Source: Panorpa germanica
Lineage: Eukaryota > Arthropoda > Insecta > Mecoptera > Panorpidae
Reading direction: 5' to 3'
Length of the DNA stretch: 64,000 bases
Assembly: GCA_963678705.1 (NCBI GenBank)
Contig: OY783210.1
Location: 21,453,331 to 21,517,330, forward strand
Positions 1 through 14,600 of this stretch are shown here, in pieces. A model generated the notes under the pieces. It searched no databases, had not been told where the DNA came from, and worked only from the letters and a program-made list of their open reading frames with translations. The position numbers and the translations under genes were made by a program. Within the stretch, counting starts at the first letter, position 1; each line of letters opens with the position of its first letter.

Positions 1-24
1 CATTCACAAAATAATCTTAAATTT

Positions 25-524
25 TTAATATTCACCTAAAGCTGAGGACAGAACTGCACAAGACCGAAGAAGATCATTTTCTTCTTCAAACCAAAGCAAT
101 TCTGGAATGCCTCCAGTCGTGCTACACACACAAGGCAACATTAATTTAAAACAGTTTTAACAACTGTAATTATATTAAAAAATATAACTTACCGGGAAAA
201 TGAATTTCTAGCTTCTGGATTAGGACTGGGTCCTCTAGCAGTCAAATGAGCTACTAATCTCATTCCTTTACCTCCCAGAGCATCGGAAGCGATGGATGAT
301 ACAGAAAATAAAGATAAATCGGTAGTAACAGATTCATGTGATGGAGATCTTAGCATTCGACAGGCTACAGATAGAGACTGACTGGAACTCGGTTGTTTAA
401 GTTCTCCAAGTAAAGTTTTAAATTCATTTGCAAATGGCTTTGCATCACTGTTTTTATCTTTAGATTCACTAGCAGTTATTTTTACATTTGGTAATTTCTG
501 CATATTATTTTCTGATGAAGCCAT
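25..524 (-). CDS. Unrecognised two-exon gene (or 5' part of a larger gene)
   Basis: The start ATG is at 522-524 and the first coding exon is 193-524, ending at a strong donor (CG|gtaagt read on the minus strand). A matching acceptor (tgtgtag) at 122-124 opens a second exon at 121 in the compatible phase. It reads through a conserved-looking stretch rich in Leu, Glu and Trp (ELLWFEEEND). That exon either runs to a TAA at 25-27, giving a complete protein of about 142 residues, or splices at a GTGAAT donor after position 36 and continues left of the window. The N-terminal 110 residues are Ser/Lys-rich and look disordered, with no signal peptide, membrane segment or zinc-binding pattern. I do not recognise the family. 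It lies head-to-tail downstream of the mtHsp70 gene with about 1.5 kb between them. The exon structure is the main evidence that it is real. Confidence 0.6.
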
Positions 525-1995
525 GTTTTATTAATTACATACCATACTTTAATCAATTACTATAACTATATTAAGTTGATAGCTATAATGTTGTTTTCAA
601 ACACTATTATGAAAATGTTTCGAAACTCGACGCAACAATTGACTTTTTACTTTAATAAGATTTCTTTTAATTTAAAACATTTATTGAAATAATTTATTTA
701 AAATTACTTCTATCTGGTTGTTATTTTTAAATAAAAACTGGAGAAATTTTTGTATTAAATTAGAAATTCTCAGTGTATATAACTCTGAACCTGAGAAACT
801 GAAAAATATAAATCGATAAAAGCTAAATAAGTTGAGACGAGTTGCGCATGCGAAAATAAATTAGTAGCAAAATAATATAGTATTTTGAATAGATAAGAAA
901 ATAAATTGTAAACACTTTCAATAGAGAACTAAATCCAATAGAATTATGTAATGATGTTCCGAAAAGACTTTACGTAAGCAATGGATGTAAAACAATATAT
1001 ATTTTATTCTTTCACAGAGTTAATTTATTTATATATTCTTATATATCTACCTATAACTTAGAATATATCAGATAATAACCTTACAATATATTTTCTTATG
1101 TTTAATATGCACACGGTGACTTTAATTTTACAAGACGATATTACAATTAGCAGCTCATAAAGATGTTGGATTGATTCTTATGTGCATAAAACAAATATAA
1201 ATAAGTTTGTACATGAAACCACACAGCACAATTAGTATTTCCCTGAATACAAATAAACTGCAATGATATATTCAGGGCAATACCCATATAGGTGAAAGTT
1301 TTTGTACAAATAAATACAGATACAGATACAAAAAGATTTATTTTATTATATTCTACTTTTAAATAAACGTTCCTTTTAACCAATTTTTAGACCAATTTAG
1401 TTTAATCAGGTACAAAATCTAAAAATTGGTGAAAACAATGAACTTTTATTATGTTTATGTTACGTAACATATTCTTTGTATTCATAAAACATAATAAAGA
1501 AATCTTTTTTGGATTACACCCTTTATTTTTTTTAATGGAATTTGAAATCACTTCAAAGCTTAGAAGCGATATAAAAAAAATTACCTACGTATAACTAATA
1601 TTTCAACCAAAATTTAATTATGCAATATGAAAATCAAATTATTCGATATCCATTGACGTCGAGAGTAGTCATTAGTTTGCGAATAGCCCACTTAAATATT
1701 ATTATATTTAAACAGATGATTAAACATTTGTATAGTTACTTTTTGGTTATCATCGATATAGTTAAATTCATATGATACGATTAATTTATTACTAACTTTA
1801 CTGGACTAAATATCTACAAAAACATGTGTTTTTTAAATAAAATAAAATGTTGAAAACACCGTCAATTTAAAAAATAACAAAAATAAACAACTTGCCTTAA
1901 AAATATTATAAGGATGGGGGGGATTTGCTTTTTAAAAAGTATTTTGTAATGATGATGAACATAGGATGCTATTGCGCGTTTCTTTTGGTTGTAAT
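525..1995. other. Intergenic spacer between the unrecognised gene and mtHsp70
   Basis: This is AT-rich sequence with no convincing coding exon on either strand. The left part must hold the promoter of the gene starting at 524, and the right part holds the mtHsp70 3' UTR. A minus-strand AATAAA (plus-strand TTTATT at 1785-1790), about 200 bases after the mtHsp70 stop, is a possible polyadenylation signal. Confidence 0.6.
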
Positions 1996-4900
1996 TTAAT
2001 TCTTTTCTTCTTTCTTTTCTTTACTTTCTTCGGTTGCTTGTTGTTGTTCTGATGTTGATGACTTAGCTCCTCCTTCTCTATCAGCAGCCATCTAAATATA
2101 AAGATTGTTATAGAAAATAAAAGATGAAAAAAAAGTTTCATTTAAATCTTACCTTTTTGTAAGCCATCTCGAACAATTTGAGTGAATGTTGTTGCATTGT
2201 AGATGTGGTCTTGCGGATTTCTTCTGGATCGGTGTTATCTTTATTGGCTAACATTTCACGTACTTTGGTAATATCTTCACGTAGTTTATCGCATTCTTCT
2301 TTGGGTAGCTGATCTTTAAACTCTTCCATTTTACTTTCGGTATCATGAACAATACCTTCTGCTTGATTGACGGCTTCAACACGGTCCTTCTTAATTTTAT
2401 CGGCTTGTGCGTATTGTTCTGCGTTCTTAACCATATTTTCAATTTCGTCTTTGTTTAGACCACCAGATGATTGAATAACAACTAAAGTAAAATATTAAAA
2501 TTATTTTATGAAAAAATCAAATTAAAAGAAAAGAATGTGTAAATGTAATCATACTCTGTTGCTCCTTTCCGGTTCCCTTGTCCCTTGCAGAAACATGTAC
2601 AATTCCATTAGCATCGATGTCGAAGGTAACTTCAACCTGGGGAACTCCACGAGGTGCTGGGGGAATGCCTACAAGAGTGAATTGTCCAAGAAGTTTGTTG
2701 TCATTAGCCATTTCACGTTCACCTTGATGAACTTTAATTTCTACTTGGGTCTGTCCATCAGCGGCTGTACTAAAAACTTGACTCTTCTTCGTGGGAATGG
2801 TAGTATTACGTGAAATTAGTCTGGTGAAAACACCACCAAGTGTTTCAATACCAAGTGAAAGGGGTGTTACATCAAGGAGCAATACATCAGTGACATCTCC
2901 AGCAAGGACTCCTCCTTGTACAGCAGCTCCTACTGCTACTGCTTCATCGGGATTTACAGCTCGAGAAGGTTGACGTCCAAAGATATCTTGCACTGTGCTT
3001 TGTACTCGTGGCATTCTGGTCATACCTCCAACAAGGAGAACTTCACCAATGTCACTCTTATTGCATTCTCCATCTTGAAGAGCTTTTTGGCATGGAGAGA
3101 TTGTTCTCTTGATAAGATCCCCAACAAGACTTTCCAATTTACTTCTAGACATTTTCATATTCATGTGTTTAGGACCAGATGCATCCATTGTGATGTATGG
3201 TAAATTAATATCAGTTTGTAATGAGGAAGATAGTTCAATTTTAGCTTTCTCAGCGGCTTCCTTTAAACGCTGCATGGCCATTGGGTCCTTGGTGATATCA
3301 ATTCCTTGCTACAATAAAAAAAAAACTTTTATTTTTTTTTAATAGTACATGGTTTTATAGTTTTCTTATCTATAGAACATAAAACTCAGTAAAATTGTAT
3401 CCACATAATAAAATTGAGAGACGAAAAATAATGACATCATTGTCATAACATAACATTTAATTGCATATAATAATTTCATAAAAATTACCTCTTTCTTAAA
3501 TTCGGCAACAAGATAATTTACAATAACATTGTCAAAATCTTCTCCTCCCAAGAAGGTATCACCATTCGTAGACTTTACTTCAAAAACTCCTTTTTGAATT
3601 TCTAAAATAGAAATATCGAAAGTACCACCACCCAAATCGTAAACAGCAATTCTGTAATAACAAAGAAAGAGCACTTCAGATATTTGCAATGTTACATTTT
3701 TAAAATAATTAATGAAAGAATCAATGAACTCAGCATAATTTATCCGCATGAACATTTGGAGACGAAAAATAGAAACATCATTGTGTATTTCAAATAACAG
3801 TAGAGAACAAATTTAAAGATTAACTCACACTTTGTCTTCTGTTTTATCCATGCCATAAGCAAGTGCAGCGGCAGTGGGTTCATTGATGACTCGAAGAACG
3901 TTCAGGCCAGCAATCTGTCCGGCATCTTTGGTGGCTTGTCGTTGAGAGTCATTAAAATAAGCCGGAACGGTAACTACAGCATTCTTAACTGGAGTATTCA
4001 GATAAGCCTCAGCAGTTTCCTTCATTTTTACGAGCACAAATGCACCAATTTGACTTGGAGAATACATTTTACCATCGCTACCCTGTACCCATGCATCCCC
4101 ATTAGATGCCCGAACAATTTTATATGACAAGTTTTTCCTATAAATAAAAAATAATTAACTTTGTTTTAGATACACTATAAGATAAATATATTTCAATAAA
4201 TTGCATACGTACTGGTCTTTTTTTACTTCTTCATCTTCGTATTTGCGTCCTATTAATCGCTTAGTTGCATAAAATGTGTTGGCTGAATTTGTCACCGCCT
4301 GTCGTTTAGCTGGCATTCCAACGAGTCGTTCACCATCTTTAGAAAAGGCTACATGAGATGGGGTTGTTCTTGAGCCTTCGGCGTTTTCAATTACCTATTG
4401 GATAATTAAAACATGTTAGTAATGTTGTTTGACTGAGGTTAAACATCCTTGTACACTAAAACGCTTTACCTTTGCTGCCTTTCCTTCCATAACAGCAACA
4501 CAGGAATTTGTTGTTCCCAAATCAATACCAATGACAGCCCCCTTAACGGTTCCATCAGACCTGGTTCACAAAATAAAAAAATACATTAGCTCTAAAGATG
4601 GTTTAAGAATGGCGTAGTACTTTTACAACGCAATAAAATAGGTTATTGCGTCATCCATGCATATTTTTTATTTAGGCATTTTATTTATTTATAAAAGATT
4701 ATAAAAGACATAGAAAAAAAAGGATTTATAGAATAAGAATTGATATAATCTGAATGGGTTAGGTTAGGATATATTATTACACAATGTACTTACTTATTCC
4801 TAACTTGAACATATTTTTGTTGATATCCTGAGATTGTTGGTGCTGCAGACTGAAATTAAAATATAAAGTAATAAGTATTTATAAATTATTTACACGTGCC

Positions 4901-5214
4901 GGGTTCTACCCAGAGATAATAGTTCTACCATGTATTCGACATTGACCTTATACCCTATAATTATTTAAACTTTTTGGACCCTCACAACATTTAACTACAT
5001 TTTTTGATACATTTACTTTTTAAGAACTTGTAATTACTGCTGCAATTCAAAATTATATAATGTATTCCCCCCTTAGGATTTAGGCAGAATAATAATTCTG
5101 TTGTATACTTACGTTTTGTAGAATTGTCGAAAATTTTCTTTTCGCTGCTAAATCAGCCGTCAGTCCCGTTATACTTATAGCCTTCCGGCTTATTAATCGC
5201 GCAGCAGTCAACAT
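1996..5214 (-). CDS. Hsc70-5: Mitochondrial Hsp70 (mortalin / HSPA9 / Hsc70-5), complete, 9 exons
   Basis: ATP-driven chaperone of the mitochondrial matrix that pulls precursors through TIM23, folds them, and acts in Fe-S cluster assembly. Coding exons on the minus strand: 5113-5214, 4794-4849, 4470-4560, 4213-4394, 3829-4137, 3489-3651, 2555-3308, 2153-2481, 1996-2091. All joins are GT-AG with matching phase and total 2082 nt (693 residues), close to the usual length of about 680. Residues 1-34 form an Arg/Lys/Ser presequence without acidic residues until Asp21. The phosphate-1 loop [14 protein letters not shown] follows near residue 60-75, then the [16 protein letters not shown] and [11 protein letters not shown] blocks. 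Phosphate-2 is [11 protein letters not shown] and the adenosine site is [13 protein letters not shown]. The linker [13 protein letters not shown] leads into the substrate-binding domain. The C-terminal tail is Lys/Glu-rich and lacks the cytosolic EEVD ending, which supports the mitochondrial assignment. The start is set by the presequence. A heat-shock element lies upstream. Confidence 0.97.
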
Positions 5215-5401
5215 TATATATTTTTAATTTAAAATTAAAAACCAGAATCGACCCCGTACTCACTTGCGTGATGCAATTTTACAAAAGAACTCTGAATAAA
5301 AATGAACCTGATGGCCGTTTATGAACAACTTAATGGTGATCTTCTAATAGCTGTATGTCGTGTTACCATATTATAAAACACATCTAGATATTGGTAGCAT
5401 A

Positions 5402-5419
5402 TTCTGGAAGTTTCCAGGA
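5402..5419. promoter_or_regulatory. Heat-shock element upstream of mtHsp70
   Basis: Four contiguous alternating 5-bp HSF units are seen: TTC (5402-5404), GAA (5407-5409), TTC (5412-5414) and GGA (5417-5419, one mismatch from GAA), each separated by two bases. It lies 188 bases upstream of the mtHsp70 ATG at 5214. Three perfect units match the minimal trimeric HSF site, so heat-inducible transcription of the chaperone gene is inferred. Confidence 0.75.
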
Positions 5420-8400
5420 GGATTTGCGGCAATATAAATATTATATAACTTTATGATTTGAAATAATAATGGCTTAAAAAATAAAAACAAAAACAATATT
5501 TAGTCCTTTAAAAACAATCACTAAAACAATTTGCAAATGTAATTTGTTTTTGTTTATTTCATTCAGTAATAAGTGTTTTTTATATTATGACCTTTCATTC
5601 TACATTTTACAGTTACATAAATTGCATTCACCCAGGACGTATGATAATTAAATTCAATAATAATCATTTTAAAATCTGGCGCTGACATTTATTTAAAATT
5701 TTATCAGATTATTTTCGTAAATGGCAAGATATGTTTCCTTATAAAAAATGTCATCACGTCATTTTAAAACAATAAACCAATAAGAATCATCAGATTGTGT
5801 ATGTGCATTAAAACAATTTGCAGAAATACATTTTATTACATCTTTTAAAAATGATGTATTCAATTATATTATAATAATTACAATAATGGTGATGTATTAA
5901 ATACAATTAAAATGGACTTTTTGATTCTAATCTACTTTTTCCCTTTTTTACTATACAAATTGATGTTTTCACATATCTTTATTTAAAATACTGCAACAAA
6001 AATACTACAAAAGTTAGTTTTTGATTGAATGTTAAGAATGACTTGTTGATATTTTTGCATTTGTTAATATTTTAATTGATTACAAGACACAAATGCACTT
6101 AAAACACGCAAAATTCAATTCCTTCGTGGTATTTTTTAATAATAAAATATATGAGTTATTTTTAAGAAAACCTGAATGTTATAATTATATAGAAATATAA
6201 AATATTAGGAACATATAGAACACAATGTCTAGGATTTTTATTCCTTACTAAAAATAAGTAAAAATTAAATGATGAAAACAGATAAATATAATGTAATGCA
6301 TGATCTAAAAATAATTGATTCTCCAGATATCCTCCTAACTAATAAGTATATTAATTTGGTTTTCTTAAAAAAAATACGCATATTGATCTTTATTTAACAA
6401 AATTGAACTAATAGTTTTTTTAAAATCTTGCTCATTACGATTTTAGATTTAATTTGTATCATTTATTTAAAATATGTTGAATATGAGCACATTTGATTTC
6501 AATAATTATTGTACTTTCTTTAAATATATAAAAGATTAAAATGAAAACTACGTTATTTTAAAAAGTAAATTATAACAAATAATTAATACGTGACATTGTT
6601 TAATATTAACAAAAAATGATAAAAACATTTAATTAAAACATTAATAATTGCGTAATACAGGTAGTAGGGCATTTTCTAGTTTCGGAGGTAGCTAGAGCAA
6701 GATTTAAAAAAACATAATATATAATGCCCATCAAATTACAATTAGGATAACGAAATGTATCTTATCTTTCAGGCACATGACGTCAAAATGTACATTTTTG
6801 GCTTAGCAACTTTCTTTTTAAATTTATTTTGTGCATCACCTCACGGTCTTTTATCACTAACCTCTCTGAAACTGTACGTAACTTTTAGAATGATGTTGCC
6901 TTGATTGATTTGATGATTTTATTTGATATGAGCAGTGGAAGTGGAGATGGTAACATAATCTGTGAAACATGAAGGTGAAAATTATTTGTTTAGACAATGA
7001 TGAACATTTTATATATTATTGGATCGTTCTTGGATAAACAAATTTTAAATAAAGTTTTTTGAAAATGTGATTTTATAAATTTAAATATATGATTACAACA
7101 ATAATATCCACATAATAGAAAAACTTTAAATAAATACAGAAAAATAAATAAAATGTAATTTTGATGGGTTCAAATTTTATTAAATTTACAAACTCAAATA
7201 TCCACTTTCAATCAAACACACTAAGTCCACGGTCCACATTTCGTCATCAATTTTAACTTTTTTTAAATCCGTAACAAAATATCGTGATCACAATACACAC
7301 GGAAAATACTGAGAATGACAGGAGATTCAAAATTGTTTATCTTGTAATTTTAAATTTAAAAGACTTGTTGTAAATTAAAAAAAAAATTAAAAATACTATT
7401 CTCTAAACCCTTTTTACAAAATTACAATATTTATTTAAGTTTAAATTAAGATATAAAATAAATTTCTTTGTTTTAATTTACAACAAATTAAATTACAAAA
7501 TAATCATTTACTTTTTGCAATAAAAACCTCCAAAATATCGACCTAGTCTACCTAAATATGTTTAGCTTATTTTACTTAATTATTAAATGTTCATGTAATT
7601 TCGGTTTCATTTACTTTTAATTTCTTTTAGACTTCTGAACCCATTGGTATTTATAAAACATACATTTCAGAACCCAAATAATATTTTGCAATTTAACTTG
7701 TGGATGATATAAAACAAACTTACCAATCAAATAATTTGAAATTCAATTATTATAAAATATGTATATGGCTGGGGTTCCCAAAAATCAGAAAAAAATTATA
7801 AAATAAATAAATAATATATCTTTTATAATTAATTTATAAATTAAAATCATATTTTAAAATTATAATTTTGCTGGCTCTGTTCTTCGTTTACAATAATATT
7901 AAAAAAAACTTGATTTAATTTATATTTAATATTTTTTGTATAATAATTGTGTTTTAATTTTTATGTATATAATTCTTTCTTTTTAAAATGTTACACATAA
8001 AAAATGTTTTACTTTTCATTTATTTACTTTAATTTACTTATTTCTTCAATATAATTATTCACAGCACTCTTGTTTCAGACTGTCTTAGCACTGTTTTTAT
8101 ATTATATATATTTTTATTTCAACACAAAACGTGTGTCCCTTTTATTCACCACCTTCTCATTTTTAGCCGCAATTTAATTTATTGTTTGTAGTTTTATGTT
8201 ATTACAGTTTATTTCAAGTAGTCCCGCTTTTTTAAAATTGAAAATCACTGTTAACATAATTAGTTTGTTGTTTAAAATTATTTTTATTTATCTATTATAT
8301 TCACACTGAAAATTTAAATGTAGTTTTTCACTGTTTTTGTTTTAATTTTAGAGGAAAACGAATCCGTCATATAATAATAGACTTTAGGCAAAAATGTATA

Positions 8401-8603
8401 TCGATTTCCAACAATTATGCCAATATAAACATTAGATAAATATTAAAAATTATCAACAATAAATTTTGTCACATTATCACTTCGTGTAAAAAAAAATGTG
8501 TAACAATTTTGAACCAGTGATTTTGTTTGTTTTATTATTTAATAATATTCATTTGTACAAACTTATATTTAATAATTTCACAATTAAGTATCATCTGCGT
8601 ATC
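5420..8603. other. Intergenic region between mtHsp70 promoter and Chip 3' end
   Basis: Extremely AT-rich sequence. The right part is expected to be Chip 3' UTR: a minus-strand AATAAA (plus-strand TTTATT at 8531-8536) sits about 70 bases after the Chip stop codon. I see no coding exon, RNA gene or well-defined repeat in the remainder. Many short poly-A and poly-T tracts occur. Confidence 0.6.
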
Positions 8604-11600
8604 TCACTGTGACACCGCTGGTGATTTCTTTTCAGACTCCTGACTGGACGGGGTACCTTGAGGATTCCCCCGGTCACCAACCGGCCAGGAGTTTGGCCCT
8701 GTCATAGGGCTATCTCCATGGAATCCACCACCATGACTATCATGATCCATTGAATTAGCAGCATCATATTGCGTATTTTCTAACCTCGTTATTAATCGTT
8801 CGTCCTCATCACCAAATTCACCACCCATTAAGGAAGGTTCTCCTACTACCATTACATCCTAAAAATTATTTAGTTTAATTGTGATTATGATGTACTATTA
8901 ATTTATTTAAAATATGTGACACACATAATTAATAATATAAACGCTGTTAATATTTCGTTTTACTGTTTTCTTTACCTGAGAAGCTAATGAGAAATTTGGT
9001 CCAGGCGATCTTTTCTTACTCGGTGCTGGAGGTGCATTATTTGCTCCTCCTGAATTTGAACCTTTTCTTTTCCGTCTTTTGTTTGCCGGCCTTTGAGATT
9101 CTAATAGAAAGAAACAATTATCAGCAATTGTGGTCATATTCAATATATGTGTAAGAAAATATTCTATGTAAATCCAAACATCATATCATCGCACTTTTTA
9201 AAACTAATATTTATTTTTATATATAACAATCGATTCAAATGATTTACTTGGATTTACATATTTAATAAATAAAATAAAATGATCCAATTTTAAAACAATC
9301 TTGTTTTAATTACTCCACCATAATTATCTTATGATTTTACAAGATTTTTAAAATATTTTTATTTAAAATTAAAATATAATATAATAAAAATCTCATTTGG
9401 TGGATTGTAATTGGAATACCTCTCTTACCAGGCGGAGCCACCATTCGTTGCCACTTTTGAAATAAAGTTGTTTTGAGACAATCTCGTGGACTCAGCGCGT
9501 AGGCTTTATGTCTGGACATCAACTCCTGCATTGGTTCCAATATCACACATAACTGAAACGAATAAGATGTTATTATTCGTTGTAATTAATAATAAGATTT
9601 GTTGTTGTTATAATGAGGTAATTCTTACCCGAAGATAATTTAAAGTTGAATTTGTTATTCCTTGTCTTGTTATATTTTTCGATAATTGATCTAACATACT
9701 AGGATCAGGTTGTGCACTATGTGAGTGCATCCCAACCACAGACCTGGGAATTAATTCTCTATGTGTTCTAACAGATAAATGCCAAGATTTTATTCGCATC
9801 ATATCATCAAATGTGAATTCTAAAATTAATCGACCTTCCGTACACACCTGAAAAATATATAAACAGAATATGGTTAATTGATATATTTCAATACACCACC
9901 ACCTCTCCGCTAGATTCCATCCAGTTATTTGTACGTACCTTGGTGAACATAGGTTTCCCATGATGCGTTACCATCGTACATTGGTCACAATCTAATGTTA
10001 TTGAGGTGTTATGAAAAGATTCCTTTGGATGTTTCATAGTATAATATAATTCAGTGACTCCACCTTCGAAGATACTTCGGAAGTACCTTGGAATTAATGT
10101 CCTACCTATTGCTGAAGTAAATTTTTTGTTAATAAAATGTACATAAAATAATTTTAAGGCCTCTCACACTGGAACAGAATACTTGCGAGTACCGAATTGT
10201 AATGTTTATCAATACATCGAAGATAATCAAAAATGTGTCACTGTTTCACTGTGAGAGATCCTAATAAAATATAAGATTTATACGTACTATATCGTTTTGG
10301 TCCATCTTCTAAACAAAAAGTTAATGTTAATGATGCGTCATCTTCAAAAAATTCTGTCGCAAAAGAGTCCCACCATAAATTATCACTTTCCTGTAATACA
10401 AATTCAATTATTTAGTTTTAAGTAAATTTAAGAAAGTTTTGATTCTACAGCATAAGTAGAATTCCAGTAACAGTTGATAGTTATCTCAAAAAAGATTAAA
10501 GATTGTTTATACAAATTTATTTAAATTTATAAATAAGTGCATCAACCTAAATTAGTTATTAGCAGCTTATGGAGATGTAACATCAAATTTGGGTTACACT
10601 ATATGATGATAAAATATTAAAATATATAGAACGTGAAGTTACTTTAGAATTTATATAAATAATAAACGCCTGACTATATAAAAATGCAACCAAAATAACA
10701 ACTGTACTAGAAACTATTTTCTGCTATAGATTTAATATATGAGAAATAAGTACTGAAAGATAACTGACATTTACCTCGGATCTCTGTTGCAATCTTTTAT
10801 TTAATTCATATATCCTATAGTCTGGTTGACCGAAGTAAGGTGTATGCCTTCTTGGTAGAGGTGGTCTGGAAACAAAGAAAAAGACATTATTAGATTTCAG
10901 ATTAGTGTTATTATGCATTTATCTGAATCGATCTTCCCCAAAATGAAATACCAATAAATACGAGTATAACAGCAAGCAATGTAATTTTTTTTTGTCGTTT
11001 TTTTCGAATCGATGCTTTTTTTTATCAAGTTCCTAGTCAAGTATCTATGATTAAAACAATAAAACAGTAAAATTTAAATGTTAACAATTGAAAATGTTAC
11101 ATCATTTTTACAATAGGGTAAAACTTAGTTGGTTATCTTTACATGCAGAGGAAATGATGACGTAGACACGATGGAATTCTAAACAGAGCCGTTGATTTCA
11201 TTTATAGATAATAGAGAAAACTTTTTGGTTAAAATACTCAGAATATGAAAACTTAAATAAAGGTAAATCTATAGGTGTTTGCACTATATAGAGTGAAAAA
11301 TTTAAGTTCTATTTAATGAAGGAATCTTTTTTTACTTTCTGTTGTAAGCCTCCTTCTCAGTATGTGTGGTTTTTGAATCATACAATAAATTTGAGTACTC
11401 ATAGTAATTACACTCGAAAAAAAATTGGTCGAAAAAATGCTTTAGACGCCTCTTTCTTAGGCTAAGGCTGCACTGCGAAAAAGAATACCGTGGAAATAAT
11501 TATAATAAAAATATCCGTGAGACTTGTAGTGCATGTACATTTATATGATTCAATGCGCTACAGATTATTGTTGCAGTGCAGCCTTAGCCTAAGAAAGAGG

Positions 11601-14600
11601 CGTCTAAAGCATTTGTTGATTTCTTTTTTGTACTGTGCAGTTTTACAATTAAATATTGCGATATAAACCATTCATCCCAGCTACAACATACCTGGTGTGA
11701 GATTTGAACAAATAGGCGGAAGTTAAGAATTTAAATGCTGTCCTCTCAACGACCATGTCGGACTTGATTCGAGCGAGAATATCTCACATTTAAAATTGTC
11801 CAAGAAAATGATTCGAATATTATACAAATTACAGGTGGCTTAGAAAAACATAAAACATCGGGACACTTTAACATAAGATTTCAATTTCAAATTTTAATAT
11901 TAAGACAACGATTTGTGATTTTAAATGACGCCACAATAAAAAATAGTTCAAGCATTAGAATTATTGAAATATAATCAATATTATACGTTATTAAAATAAA
12001 GTTTCTAGTATGTCAAATGAATATTTCAGAAAATATGTATGCGTTTAACACATAATAAAATAAGCACGCACAAAAAAGGTATATAAAACAATAAATACAC
12101 AATTTTTCATTAAAATCTTTGACACATATTTTACACGTGTATTTTCTTTAAATGAATAATGATAAGAGATAACAATAACCGACGAAACAAATCTGTATAC
12201 CATGCCATCTACTGTCAAGGTACAAAAGTGTAACTTCGCTCCCGCGGCTAACAAATAGAGTGCGTGCGCATACAACCACCCACTAGTCAAAATTCATCCC
12301 CTTCCACTAACTTTAACTCTCATGAACCATCTTCTCATCCTCCTACTCAACAACCCCTAATAACCACCCCACAGCAACCAATAGTACAACTCCCATGACA
12401 ATACATGAGTTCCAAACAAGTGGTGCTAAACATTCCACTAAACAAATAGTGATGTAGAACGATTAGATTGAGAGATCATTATAAGAAAGTGAGGTTATGT
12501 TGATAAAACAGAATTCCAACGAAAAACACCGAAGCTTCACTTCAAAAAATCTTATCAAGTATAATAAAATATATATGCAATGCAGAATAAATATTTCTCA
12601 ATTTATTTTTTATAAAACCAATACCGTAACTAGTCGCCTGATAATATTGTATCACCATGATATACTAGTTTATAATGTTTGTCATGAACCTATTTTTGGC
12701 CATCAATGATAAGATTAATGCGTACTATATATAGTAGTACACTTGAATCGTCTTCTGATAGCAAAATGGTTATATTGTTGATATCGCTGGCAGTAGTAAG
12801 GAATCAATAAATTATGATACAAAAATATTTGAAATATTAATTTTAGTAATTTGAACTATACCACAGAAGCTTAGCTTAGTTGAAACCTACTAAATTAATA
12901 CTATTGCTAGAAACAGTGCAGCTATTACTGTTGAAGCTAATTTTGACTAGATACAATTAATTTCGAGTAGGTGCTAAAAAAGAAAAGGTAAATTTGCAAT
13001 TCTTTTGCATAGTTTTTTTTTATAATTAAGGCAGTGGTTAGAAAAGGTTTGTACACTGAGAATAATTGAAACATCTTTGCGTGTTAAATCGTGTAATTAT
13101 TGCTGCATACAATCCAGGCGTCAAAAGTACCAAATTATACCAAATTTTATTAAGATGTTTTTCAAGTTCAAAGGTTATGAGTAACTGTGCGAAATGAATA
13201 GTTTCACAAGGACTAAAGACCTTACATGTTGATCCTTTTACATTTGTAAAAGCTATGTGAATAATGTCGTATTTGTTCGAAAATAGATGTTTCGACAGAA
13301 ATACTTACACATAAAAATAAAAATTATCAATAATTTGCATAAATTATGAAGATAAATATAAAGTAAAAATGATATAATTTTTAGAAACAAATACAAGTGT
13401 ATGTTGTTTTGACATGTTTTTATAATAATTTTTGCGACTACAGGTTTGGTTATATTATAATGCATTCAAGGTAACATATAGATGTATATATATTATATCA
13501 TATATATGTATTTGTATACATATACTAACATCTAATGTATATGGATTGTTTTATACACATATACATACATATTCGTATATATTTGTATATAGATAAAGTA
13601 CAGGCAGGTGCGTATAGCATTGCGAACACACAAATTAAAACAACTGTATCGAAAAAAAAACTATTAAAAAAAAAGAAGTTTCATAGATCTTAAAAGCAAC
13701 AGGTTTCTTATCTCCTATTCTTTGTTTAGATTTTGCTTAAATAATAATTTGTTGTATCACAATTGGTTTGGTAACTATCGAATACCAAGAAATATGAACA
13801 ATCAATCGTGAAATGAAAATGTAGCAGACATAGTTTTGTTTAGCAGTGCAAACCTTTCGCTTTAATGTTCCCCTTGTCCCATTTATTTAACACCAGGATA
13901 AGCTCTTTTCCCGACCTTTGAATTAAAAATAACAAAGATCATTAAATATATGAGAATAAAATCATTATCAGAAATCAATGCCTTAATTGATAATTTTGCA
14001 ATTATTGATAACAATCCTAAATTTAAAAAAAATTTCAACAAAGTCTAGTTTCTTAATTTCACAATTTTCTTAAAGGAACAGTGATGCCAAACAATTTGTT
14101 AGCGGGCCTCATAATTTTATCAACGAATGTTGTAAGATAAAATTGAATATTTATAACGACTGGATAGAATAATTGAACTTGAGACTTTGCAACTCACATT
14201 GAAAAGGTAATGATTTTGAAAATGAATATTATTCTTCAATTTTGATCTTGTTTTATTAAGAAAATTATTTTTAATAGCCATAAATAATTATTTAATAAAG
14301 AAAATTAAATAGTAAGAAAAATATAAGTGCATAACACAATTATATGCATTTAAGGTTTATCTAACATAACAAAAATGATGTGTTACGTAAACAATATTAC
14401 CTAATATACAATATTTTATGACCTATATTTCGCTTTTTAGATATAAATCTACCTTTTCGTCAATTAACATGTAATATAGCTGTAAAATATTACATGAATG
14501 TATTATGTAATATTAAAGTTTTCTGTTTAGCGGATATTATACTGTATGAAAAATGTATATTTTTAATTTAGTCTTTGTACGCAATATCTTATTAAGGGTA

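Noticed and set aside
2535..3342. Plus-strand ORFs opposite mtHsp70
   Set aside because: They are antisense shadows of the conserved Hsp70 coding exon; no independent domain or splice structure.
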